A stretch of DNA of 64,000 bases. Origin: Acanthaster planci. Lineage: Eukaryota > Echinodermata > Asteroidea > Valvatida > Acanthasteridae. Positions within the stretch are counted from its first letter, which is position 1, and the number at the start of each line of letters is the position of its first letter. The stretch is from contig NW_019091452.1 of the NCBI RefSeq assembly GCF_001949145.1, positions 310,001 through 374,000 of the forward strand. The letters run 5' to 3'. This document shows positions 47,708-52,599 of this stretch, in pieces. The notes under the pieces are model-generated. The model was not told the DNA's origin, did not search any database, and was given only the letters and a program-made list of their open reading frames with translations. The position numbers were made by a program, and so were the translations under genes.

Positions 47708-49653
47708 TTTTGCTCTTTTGGTGTTTGGTTGTTTTTCGTTTTCCCAGTATAGTAGTGTCCGGCGTGCCACGCGCCCCTTGACTCTGGCTAAAGGTGCCTT
47801 ACCATGTGCACGCCAACACTCGCGCCAGGTGTCGCGTATCCGTGGAAATCGCTCCTGGGGCGATTTTGACGGATACGCAACACACACATGTGTATGTGAA
47901 TGAAGTCGATTTTTGTGTCCGTAAAAGAGAAACGCATGAGCACATCGTGTACGCAATACACCCCAAAACGGGCACGTAGATAGGCGCCTTAATCGTTCCT
48001 AGCCTACAATCAAGGTCTAAAAAACGATGGTGAGTCCAAGAACCAGTCTACAGGTTTGCAGGCAACGTATGGCAACAGGGCAATCAATTTAGTGCTGTGG
48101 ACATATATGATAATTGATAAGCATGGCTCCCTCATCATTCCTCTTAAAATAATCATTTGGATCATTTGATAAAGTTCTCTAAAATGTATCAGCTGTTTTG
48201 CATACTGTTTGGAAGTAGAAAAAATGAAGTCGATCAGGTATCCGTTACGTTAACTGGAAGGTTGTAGTCGTTCTCTGATTCTGTATACGTCAAATACCAA
48301 CGCCTGTAGGCCTCTGAATACCGATTGTAAAAATCATAAATATGCAGATGGTACTGCATTAGTTGGATACTTGTTTGCAAAAAGAGATAGGATGGAATTA
48401 CTTGATGCCAAGATTTCTGGATTTGCTCAGTAATTGTGTGAAAAAAGGGTTATTTGGAAATTGACACAAAGAAAACATGGAAGATAATATTTGACTTACG
48501 CAGAAACAAAGCACACATTCAGAGATAAAAGGTGAACCTGTTGAAAGAGTTACTGACTACAAATAATCAGGAATTGAGATTGACAAGCAGGTGGTTTTTT
48601 ATTAATATTGTATATCAACTTAAGAGCAACATTTTACAGCAGTGACTTTTTTAAAGAAAATGAACATATTTCATGTGGACAGAACTATTTTGCAATTTTT
48701 TGTAAGTCTGTCTTCCCGAGTATCATCACATACTGTCTTATTTTTTGTATCTGGAAGCACTAAGTCTGGACCAGATTAAGTTAGATAGGGAGGTTAGGCA
48801 ATAAAAGAAAATAATCGGCACTGATAATGTTCATGATTTGTATAAAATTCTCACGTTAAATAAAACTGAAGCGATATTGTCAAACGAAACCCACCTCTTG
48901 CATGTAAAATTTATCAGAAGTGCAAAAAGTAATCACATTCTACAGTGAAGGATTAAAACAAAACATTAAGGTAATTCATTCCTACCGCAGCCATCCACAT
49001 CTATGATGATCAGCTGGAATGGTGTTTCCAATGCGTGTGTTGACCTTTGCCAACAATTATCCATTTTTTAAACAATTTTAATTGTTATACTTGTACATAT
49101 TAAATTTTTAGTGTGTGTGTAACGTTTCTGTGACTTACTTGGAATCGAGTGTTTTGGGTTTGGTGAGCTGTTGAAGAGCTTTAATAATTGTTTTAAATTT
49201 TAAATGCATTTTAATAATTGTGGTGTAAAGGACCATATTAAATTTATCGATAGAGATAATAAAATATTTCAATTAAATTAAATTCGATCGCTAATAGAGC
49301 TTAATGATAGAATGCGATTCGACAAAAACAACTGTGGAAAACTTGAGATGATCATGCAGTTTTGCAATGAAATTCGTTGGCGATTGTCAGTAGATATTTA
49401 TTCGGACGAGATAATCAAGCAGTTGAAAAGTGTCTGTCTATACCAACGCATATAACCGGGTGGGTATAAAGAGTCTTTCGTATATTTAGTGCCACCTAAT
49501 GAGCCTAAATGTGTTTAGAAGCGTCCTTTCATTCTCTATATCTGAACCACAACGTGCCTTATTGTTTGATGTTATTTACTTACCCGATTTTGCCGGCAGT
49601 GCAAACAGGCCATGGGCAATTAGGACAAGGTACAGGACACACGGATTGGCCAT
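21055..49653 (-). CDS. Gene A: CUB/LDLa/LRR seven-transmembrane receptor (RXFP/GRL101-like), 22 exons
   Basis: Spliced reading of 22 minus-strand exons gives one open frame of 4824 nt (1607 aa). Order by residue: signal peptide 1-23; CUB-like 24-145; CUB 146-271; LDLa 272-310; CUB 311-464; LDLa 465-502 and 503-540; CUB 541-659; LDLa 660-696 and 697-734; CUB 735-853; Cys-rich 854-885; CUB 886-1000; LDLa 1001-1041 and 1042-1082; LRR N-cap 1083-1122; four LRRs to 1218; 7TM to 1607. Every exon has AG/GT borders and phases agree throughout. The 7TM has LG-x-NL in TM5, CWMP in TM6 and FILPINSSLNP in TM7, as in relaxin receptors (RXFP1/2) and snail GRL101. Known members have LDLa plus LRR; the CUB series is unusual. 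Inferred role: plasma-membrane G-protein-coupled receptor, ligand unknown. The least certain link is exon 1 to exon 2, across 9.9 kb. Additional unseen exons are possible. Confidence 0.85.
23072..23433. mobile_element. MITE-like element with long imperfect terminal inverted repeats
   Basis: The left arm (23072-23150: ATATCGTCGGGTGCCCGGCA, GAAGCATGATCAC, CCGGCAAAA) matches the reverse complement of the right arm (about 23338-23433: ATATCGTCGTGTGCTTGGCA, GAAGCATGATCAC, CCGGCAAAA). The arms are 80-95 bp long and enclose about 190 bp. It lies in the last intron of gene A, between LRR 4 and the 7TM exon. Confidence 0.7.
24093..24164 (-). CDS. Gene A exon 21: LRR 4
   Basis: This 72-nt phase 2-2 exon encodes IAADIPLETIEENAFDGL, then KMLEV. 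It lacks the asparagine of the LRR core but keeps the hydrophobic spacing. It is the last repeat before the 7TM and splices in frame to exon 22 to form the split ATG codon. Acceptor CATCTCAG, donor GTAAGTC. Confidence 0.88.
24556..24627 (-). CDS. Gene A exon 20: LRR 3
   Basis: This 72-nt phase 2-2 exon encodes DISNNSIRRINGNSFSEL, then QSLEV. It is a canonical LRR with the N-N-x-I core. Acceptor TCTGAAG, donor GTAAGTT. Confidence 0.92.
25237..25308 (-). CDS. Gene A exon 19: LRR 2
   Basis: This 72-nt phase 2-2 exon encodes LLKDNNIYALTPGTFYGL, then TNLTFL. It is a textbook typical-type LRR (L-x-x-N-x-I-x-x-L-x-x-x-x-F-x-x-L). Acceptor CTGCAG, donor GTAAGTT. Confidence 0.92.
26007..26078 (-). 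CDS. Gene A exon 18: LRR 1
   Basis: This 72-nt phase 2-2 exon encodes one 24-residue repeat: ELSEGNATYLAKGLFKEF, then KYLKSL. The L/F spacing fits the LRR consensus, though the usual central N is shifted. Acceptor TTTAACAG, donor GTAAGTA. Confidence 0.85.
26310..26610. repeat. Diverged repeats around GTACCAAACCTG
   Basis: GTACCAAACCTG followed by [A/T][C/T]AAA occurs near 26314, 26410 and 26577, each with a nearby CTCACAAAA or CTTACAAAA. It looks like an old, irregular tandem array in the intron after the LRR cap. Confidence 0.45.
27039..27156 (-). CDS. Gene A exon 17: LRR N-terminal Cys cap
   Basis: This phase 1-2 exon encodes RCPNGCRCKVDDDSVQVAC and then LANLAKRTEHL. The C-P-x-x-C-x-C ... 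C arrangement is the LRRNT cap, followed by the first half-repeat. The phase changes here from the phase-1 CUB/LDLa series to the phase-2 LRR series. Acceptor CAAACAG, donor GTAAGTC. Confidence 0.87.
28025..28147 (-). CDS. Gene A exon 16: LDLa repeat 7
   Basis: This 41-codon phase 1-1 exon contains TCPEFYHCLDSPEC, LVCDGSPDC and NEDDETDSQC. There are six cysteines, with DDE in place of SDE and a lengthened final loop. The acceptor is read as CCAAAG, chosen because it gives the right phase. Donor GTGGGT. The exon borders are slightly less certain than the domain. Confidence 0.8.
28580..28702 (-). CDS. Gene A exon 15: LDLa repeat 6
   Basis: This 41-codon phase 1-1 exon contains SCPKPTYFDCGDGSC, ARCDGFKDC and GSDELDC, a full six-cysteine LDLa with SDE. 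Acceptor GCCACAG, donor GTGTGT. The donor context (C|GTGTGT) is weaker than in other exons, but the phase joins correctly to exon 16. Confidence 0.82.
29331..29675 (-). CDS. Gene A exon 14: CUB domain 6
   Basis: This 115-codon phase 1-1 exon contains ECGYRVIYIYG, LRSPGYPDHYPSDIACRWEV, RDVLVFEGSTLHGG and TDSTVTKSGFVLRLYKY. These are canonical CUB landmarks: the S-P-G-Y-P-x-x-Y-P turn, C-x-W, and a final G-F-x-L strand. Acceptor TTTCTGAG, donor GTAGGT. Confidence 0.87.
29934..29985. repeat. Half copy of the 35305 hairpin repeat
   Basis: GAAAGATTCTCCTGTAGGAT, followed by TGAAACTTTAGGCCTCCA, matches the reverse complement of one arm of the palindrome at 35305-35390. Confidence 0.65.
30193..30288 (-). 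CDS. Gene A exon 13: short Cys-rich module (degenerate LDLa?)
   Basis: This 32-codon phase 1-1 exon reads SCRDGEIPCKAENLICV and ends QFCSKG. It has four cysteines and lacks both C-D-G and SDE, so it is either a decayed LDLa or a different small Cys-rich fold. Its acceptor (TTAACAG), donor (GTAAAT) and phase fit the gene. No gene B counterpart is visible in the window. Confidence 0.65.
30407..30660. mobile_element. Two tandem copies of the 15336 MITE family
   Basis: Two units of about 125-130 bp (30407-30537 and 30538-30660) each start AAATATT, then [G/T]GCAGCGA. Each includes GTCAAATTCG and TTCGCTT-like segments and ends near GTAT[A/G]A. The second ends CAAAGTATAAACTGGCC, like the terminus at 15336-15508. 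They lie in gene A intron 12. Confidence 0.6.
30863..30984 (-). CDS. Gene A exon 12: CUB domain 5, second part
   Basis: This phase 2-1 exon of 122 nt reads DRFPLLVASTSNEMFLRF, then TSDGSIQKSGFELQVE. That is the classic CUB C-terminal strand set (F-x-S-D-x-S/I ... G-F-x-L). Acceptor TTTTCCAG, donor GTACAG. It is the same length as gene B exon 12. Confidence 0.88.
31287..31521 (-). CDS. Gene A exon 11: CUB domain 5, first part
   Basis: This phase 1-2 exon is the most canonical CUB in the gene: EPCGGSFYDLSS, LTSPGWPESDYPP, LQCLWILVAEVGYRIVLSF, then YDFLYCGDGD. The F-E-E-F ... Y-D-F pattern matches the acidic Ca2+-binding edge of CUB domains. The rest of the domain is in exon 12. Gene B splits the domain at the same codon (VTG). 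Confidence 0.88.
31844..31957 (-). CDS. Gene A exon 10: LDLa repeat 5
   Basis: This 38-codon phase 1-1 exon contains GNCSTSEFACRSANKC, YICDGKNDC and LSDELEC. It is a full LDLa consensus with the Ca2+-cage residues. Acceptor TATTTAG, donor GTAAGT. Confidence 0.9.
33132..33242 (-). CDS. Gene A exon 9: LDLa repeat 4
   Basis: This 37-codon phase 1-1 exon contains ECSSSEQMCMSGLGC, ERCDGTAAC and YWDEIGC. WDE replaces the SDE of the consensus. Acceptor GGCAG, donor GTGAGT. Confidence 0.82.
33856..34212 (-). CDS. Gene A exon 8: CUB domain 4
   Basis: This 119-codon phase 1-1 exon opens GFCGNETVYLTPNET. It has ITCLWLFIAKSGWRIEAQIQ in the centre and ends LQIDVRQYKNVG. Gene B exon 8 opens with the same GFCGNET and carries [19 protein letters not shown]. 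Acceptor TTTGTAG, donor GTAAGT. Confidence 0.82.
34945..35058 (-). CDS. Gene A exon 7: LDLa repeat 3
   Basis: This 38-codon phase 1-1 exon contains GECGQQEFRCSTMDVC, HICDGNVDC and HSDELMC. It is a full LDLa consensus, including C-D-G-x-x-D-C and SDE. Acceptor TTTACAG, donor GTAAGAC. Confidence 0.9.
35305..35390. repeat. Hairpin repeat in gene A intron 6
   Basis: CTCAAAATATGGAGGGCCTA, then ACGTTTCAATCCTA, pairs with TAGGATCAAAACGTCAGGCA, then CTCCATATTTGAG, across a short loop. The arms are about 34 bp with few mismatches. Confidence 0.8.
36018..36131 (-). CDS. Gene A exon 6: LDLa repeat 2
   Basis: This 38-codon phase 1-1 exon contains ECPESQFSCPSGLDC, HVCDGHREC and YGDELGC: six cysteines with an acidic Ca2+-type end. 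Acceptor TGCAG, donor GTGCGT, a slightly non-standard but valid GT site. Confidence 0.85.
36372..36833 (-). CDS. Gene A exon 5: long CUB domain 3
   Basis: This 154-codon phase 1-1 exon is longer than a typical CUB of about 110 residues. It starts RCGTSEIDLRFGEPITI, has LECVWRLTEPEGTRIRVTV in the centre and closes IKLRMVFTTYNITG. Gene B exon 5 is 153 codons and has the parallel [14 protein letters not shown] and [14 protein letters not shown], so the long form predates the duplication. Acceptor TTCTGTAG, donor GTAAGC. Confidence 0.82.
37098..37214 (-). CDS. Gene A exon 4: LDLa repeat 1
   Basis: This 39-codon phase 1-1 exon has six cysteines in LDLa spacing: HCNSGQVLCKEDSKC, then RAVCDGTVHC, then DEAIDC. 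The Ca2+-site end reads YMDE rather than the usual xSDE, so one position differs while the acidic pair is kept. Acceptor CTCAG, donor GTGAGT. Confidence 0.85.
38186..38563 (-). CDS. Gene A exon 3: CUB domain 2 (single exon)
   Basis: This 126-codon phase 1-1 exon begins LLCGPQNINLT. It contains LQCLWLVTSPP followed by VIFVDVLNIDL, the usual CUB strand pattern C-x-W-x-[IV] then an alternating hydrophobic strand, and ends AENYTGES. The acceptor is CTGCAG and the donor GTAAGC. In gene B the same domain is split over two exons. Confidence 0.8.
38826..38870 (-). mobile_element. Possible tRNA-derived SINE fragment
   Basis: The minus strand reads GGGTGGTTAAGGCGTTGACT, as in the D-arm/A-box region of a serine or leucine tRNA. 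No B box follows, so it is a fragment at best. Confidence 0.3.
39355..39720 (-). CDS. Gene A exon 2: divergent CUB-like domain 1
   Basis: This phase 1-1 exon of 122 codons has a CTCCTCAG acceptor and a GTAATG donor. It carries C-x-D near the start, FFCWNVTT and GWQIRTTCQYQ in the middle and a late TCEI. These suit the C...C-W-x-V spacing of CUB domains, but the sequence is far from the consensus. Several N-glycosylation sequons (NET, NGT, NVT) fit an extracellular fold. Gene B exon 2 has the matching YCWNVTT and LCQY. Confidence 0.75.
39950..40985 (-). mobile_element. Decayed LINE, reverse transcriptase half
   Basis: In sense order the minus strand reads: QIPQQPVVEELD and FPTMTEIKKAI at 40985-40850; ALIVSLYKDRGSRVDCGNYK and RILPEPQCGFRHARST at 40745-40520; FIDFTKAFDTVNKEALW near 40470-40430; VLFSIFLDHKL and a ruined catalytic box FVEDCAP (normally F/Y-A-D-D) near 40140; and finally a C-terminal C2H2 finger, CPHCSRLCAFSVGLRSHLRV, near 40060-40000. 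The frame is broken and the part between the catalytic box and the finger is largely deleted. It is a dead non-LTR retrotransposon in gene A intron 1. Confidence 0.85.
41190..41391 (+). repeat. Diverged tandem repeats in the LINE 5' region
   Basis: CGTTAGCCTAGGTTGGCAGT (from 41297) recurs as CGTTAGCCTACGTTGACAGT (from 41366). A weaker earlier copy lies near 41190-41230 (CGTAGGCGTTGGTGCCAGTT). Repeated 5' units are common in LINE promoters. Confidence 0.6.
41233..41271. repeat. 14-bp perfect hairpin in the LINE 5' region
   Basis: CTTTGATCTCAACC (41233-41246) and its exact complement GGTTGAGATCAAAG (41258-41271) surround an 11-bp loop. Confidence 0.85.
47052..47138. repeat. Inverted repeat, probable small palindromic element
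   Basis: CTTTTTGCCGTATTG (47052-47066) pairs with CAATACGGCCAAAAAG (47123-47138) with one extra base, around a loop with its own CAATGTCGATGCATTG near-palindrome. Confidence 0.65.
47585..47716 (+). repeat. T-rich low-complexity tract (TTTTG/TTG)n
   Basis: About 130 bp of almost pure T with interspersed G, in runs of TTTTG and TTG. The apparent hydrophobic reading frames here are composition artefacts. Confidence 0.9.
48335..48790 (+). mobile_element. Remnant of a second LINE (reverse transcriptase C-terminal part)
   Basis: Across several frames and stops the plus strand reads KYADGTALVGYLF (catalytic Y-A-D-D altered to Y-A-D-G), then IKGEPVERVTDYK and GIEIDKQ, then a decayed FPSIITYCLIF segment. 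The order (catalytic box, I-K-G-x-x-V-E-x-V-x-x-Y-K, G-x-x-I-D) is that of non-LTR reverse transcriptases. It is a different family from the 40-43 kb element. Confidence 0.7.
49584..49653 (-). CDS. Gene A exon 1: start codon and signal peptide
   Basis: ATG at 49653 opens a 23-codon frame: MANP, then a hydrophobic core (CVLYLVLIAHGLFAL) and a small-residue end (PAKS), typical of a secretory signal peptide. It ends in phase 1 at a GTAAG donor. The first exon of gene B has the same MAN start, the same AKS end and the same phase, which supports its assignment to this gene despite the 9863-bp intron that follows. Confidence 0.75.
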
Positions 49654-49750
49654 TTTGCTTCCAATGCCTTGGTCCCTCTGTTGAGACAAGACCAATAAAC
49701 AATCTAAGAATGGCTATCAAAACATATAACGTATTGATCTCTACATAAAG

Positions 49751-49864
49751 TTTGCATGGATGCCATTTTGCGGCTAGGCCAGTGCTTTTGTTTCACAGAG
49801 TATGCATAAAGGAGGTTTCGATGTGGAACCAAACAACTGCCCTGCAAGATGGCTGCCATGCAAA
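49751..49864. mobile_element. Palindromic MITE copy 1, next to the gene A start
   Basis: TTTGCATGGATGCCATTTTG on the left pairs with CAAGATGGCTGCCATGCAAA on the right. A second copy is at 58549-58659. This copy ends only 98 bp upstream of the gene A ATG, so it lies in the 5' leader or core promoter. Confidence 0.75.
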
Positions 49865-49865
49865 G

Positions 49866-51838
49866 CCTCTATATACAGACTCCAGAAGCTCGAGCCCAGT
49901 GCTATACTCAAACACGATAACTGTCTGGACATATGGGACTCTTGAGTTGACTCCCAGCGCATTCATGATCGCAGCATGTAACTCGTTGTAGTTTGTCCAC
50001 CTTTCCAAGCTGTAGCGAAATAATGTGTGGGTAAGATAAATGACTCTAGGGGACACGGCAGATAACAGACATGAAATGATGGCATTAAATGTGACTGAAT
50101 TCACGAAACGCACGTAGATTTCGATAAAGAGCCAGGCAAATTGAGGAATTTCAAAGATAATGCCGAGTGGCTCCATTCCCTAATCTTGGCTGGCTATCCT
50201 ATCAGTATACAGTTGCCAATGACCTGATGATTTGATTCAATAAAATTTACCAGAGGCAACTTCTTTCTGTCTTCAGTTTGAAAATTCATTGGTGACTTTT
50301 TTCAGCAACTGTAATGCTACTCACCAGACGTGCAATAAGCATTGACTTTAAGGTAATGGTTACGTTTTTTTTTTAATAAGGCCCTGAAAAGGGTTTTTTA
50401 ACTTTGGAGGGCTTTAGGAGTAAACCCTGGTAGAAATATATCTGGAGCAATAACATAAGTTTTCATGACCGTCTAGTGTCCTATCTCAAATGATGTTTTC
50501 CAATCATTCAATATTCATTTGGTAAATATTCACTGATGTGGTCAGTATCCTTCAGGACCACCACGACATATCTGGTAGGAATTCAAGCCAACATCAGCTG
50601 CTCAAGCGACCTGCAAGAAATTGTTTTTGTCACAGTTCGGCCTTTTACTGAGACTGGCCTCGTGCAAGGTCAGATCAAGATCCAGATTTACGGGAAAACT
50701 TGTTGGGGGCCAATTTTCCAGGAATTTCTGTGTGGCTTTTCTGGAAGCTGAGGTTAGGTTTTGGGGCTTTTCACAAGCTTTTGGAAGAAAGGGGGATGAA
50801 ACAGAGCACAAAAAATCGTACTTTCCTCTTTTGAAAGTTTTTGGGTTCCCTTGGACCCCGGATCCGTCCTTGGTTGTGAGTGTTGTGTTGATGAAGTTTG
50901 GCTACAAAACTGAAATTAATAGAACTTTGAGTGAAGTACAAAATTTTCTTGGTATTTCAAGGATGGATTTGCTCCGGGCCAAAAAAAATCCAAAATTAAT
51001 TAAACTTTTCTTAGGTTGTTCATGGTGTACGCTGTGGACTGTGTCGGCAAGTCTTTCGTCTACACGTTCACCATGGAGACGTTGAAGATATTCCACGCTT
51101 CTCTGTCTCGGTAAAAATACTGAAAAGAAACATTTCCTGAAGATCCATAACCATAAAGAAAATTAAGGTTCGAAACAACTCCAGATTGTCTTTGATTAGC
51201 CGAAATGCACCTTTCGAAAAGAGTATAGCAACGACCTTTAAGATACCATTCGGGAAAATCATTTGGGAACCGCAAGGGCCAAGTGCAACCTAGCCCTGTC
51301 AACACAAAAATGACTCCCTCATATCTCATTGCCCATCTCACGCTGTTGTCCGGAAAAACCAACAATCAAGCGCAAATCAGTATTGGTTTATAGCGGGGCC
51401 GCTCGATCCGTACACGGCAACGGAAACCATATATCGTCATCTCTCTCCATTTGATATCGTCGGGCAATGCATTTTCGCCGCCAAATTACCACCGAACCAA
51501 TCGCGGTTCCCGATGGCCAATCAACTCGGTACCTTTGTAACCGCTCGTTTACGGTCATCGTAAGCAGTAAATCAAAGACGCTGATACCATTGCGACGCGA
51601 AGTAATCATTCCCTCACCGCTAAGCCATGACGTCATTTTTTGTGTTTTCCAGTTGCGCATGACACACGTAAACAGCCGACAGGTCCTAGATAGAATTCCC
51701 AAATTAAGCAAAATTAGGGAGATATATAAGGATTGTGCTCTTGGAATTAGAACTAAAGCATACTTTTGTTTGATATCTCCTTGTGATTATAGGTAATTGT
51801 GGGTAGGGGCACTTCGTTGCAAGCGCGCATTTTATGCC
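49866..51838. other. Upstream flank of gene A
   Basis: Several open frames of 100-154 codons (for example 49793-50176 and 51388-51711, minus strand) show no recognisable motif and no signs of splicing into gene A. A 5' untranslated exon or the promoter of gene A may be here, but none was identified. Confidence 0.4.
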
Positions 51839-52031
51839 GTGGCGTATTCAGCAGATGGGGGAGAGGGTTACCGCCCATACCTCCGCCCCCCTTCAAGACA
51901 TGTTGCCTTTAAAAAAATAATAAATACACGACCAGAGTGTCAGAAACGGCACAACCTACCGTCGTCTTGACAGCCCTTTGTAGGTCAACAATAGATTTTA
52001 CAACCCTCCACAAAAGACCTGAATACGCCAC
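51839..52031. mobile_element. MITE-like element with 13-bp terminal inverted repeats
   Basis: GTGGCGTATTCAG (51839-51851) is exactly repeated in inverse as CTGAATACGCCAC (52019-52031), bounding 193 bp without coding capacity. Confidence 0.75.
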
Positions 52032-52330
52032 CGATTTACAGAGGACTTTCCAACAGGATCACATGATTGCAAAAGTAAGCAATAGGCACAGTACATATTG
52101 AAAAGATTCATTGTGTAAATAATTGGAAAGGTAAAACATTTGTAAAGGAAAAAGTAAAAAGCGTTGCTCCCCAGGCTATTTTGACCCATCTGAAAGCTGG
52201 GGGCGGGGGCAGATTCAGCCCCACAGAACTCGGCTGTGCTCTGTCAATTTTTTTTAAACTTGGTATGAAAATGCAGATACTCTTTATCATCACAAATGTT
52301 TGACCTCAATCAAATATATAGTTTTGTTGT

Positions 52331-52550
52331 TACAGCCATTTGAAGTTCATGGCTACATGCGTGAAAGTACGCATACATTGAGCATCGCAGTTGGAAAAGT
52401 ATATTTGATTGATTGCCTGACCCGTCTCGGAAAAATGGGCACTGCGCAAGAACAGAATGTTCGATATTTGCAAAAATGGTGTCAAAATGACCGCAAAGTT
52501 ACTCTAAAAACTCGTAAAGGCTCAACTTATGAAAAATTGTGCTGCGCCGA
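52331..52550. repeat. Dispersed repeat, copy 2
   Basis: Collinear word matches with 20700-20910, including GGCTACATGCGTGAA, GCATCGCAG, GTGTCAAAATGACCGCAAAG, TTACTCTAAAAA and AAAGGCTCAACTT. The 89-codon frame at 52300-52569 is read as repeat sequence. Confidence 0.5.
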
Positions 52551-52599
52551 TATTGGGAAAAAATGTTGAGGGGGGTGGACCCCCCCCAGCTCTTAGGGT

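Larger units (their letters stand above)
43331..48330. other. Gene A intron 1, middle part
   Basis: This is non-coding sequence between the two LINE remnants. I see only the small inverted repeat at 47052 and the T-rich tract; the short open frames look random. Confidence 0.5.

Noticed and set aside
47471-47903. Two hydrophobic plus-strand frames that look like membrane proteins
   Set aside because: The apparent hydrophobicity comes from a TTTTG low-complexity tract.
49793-50176. 127-codon minus-strand frame upstream of the gene A signal peptide
   Set aside because: It overlaps a MITE, contains no recognised domain and has no splice link to gene A.
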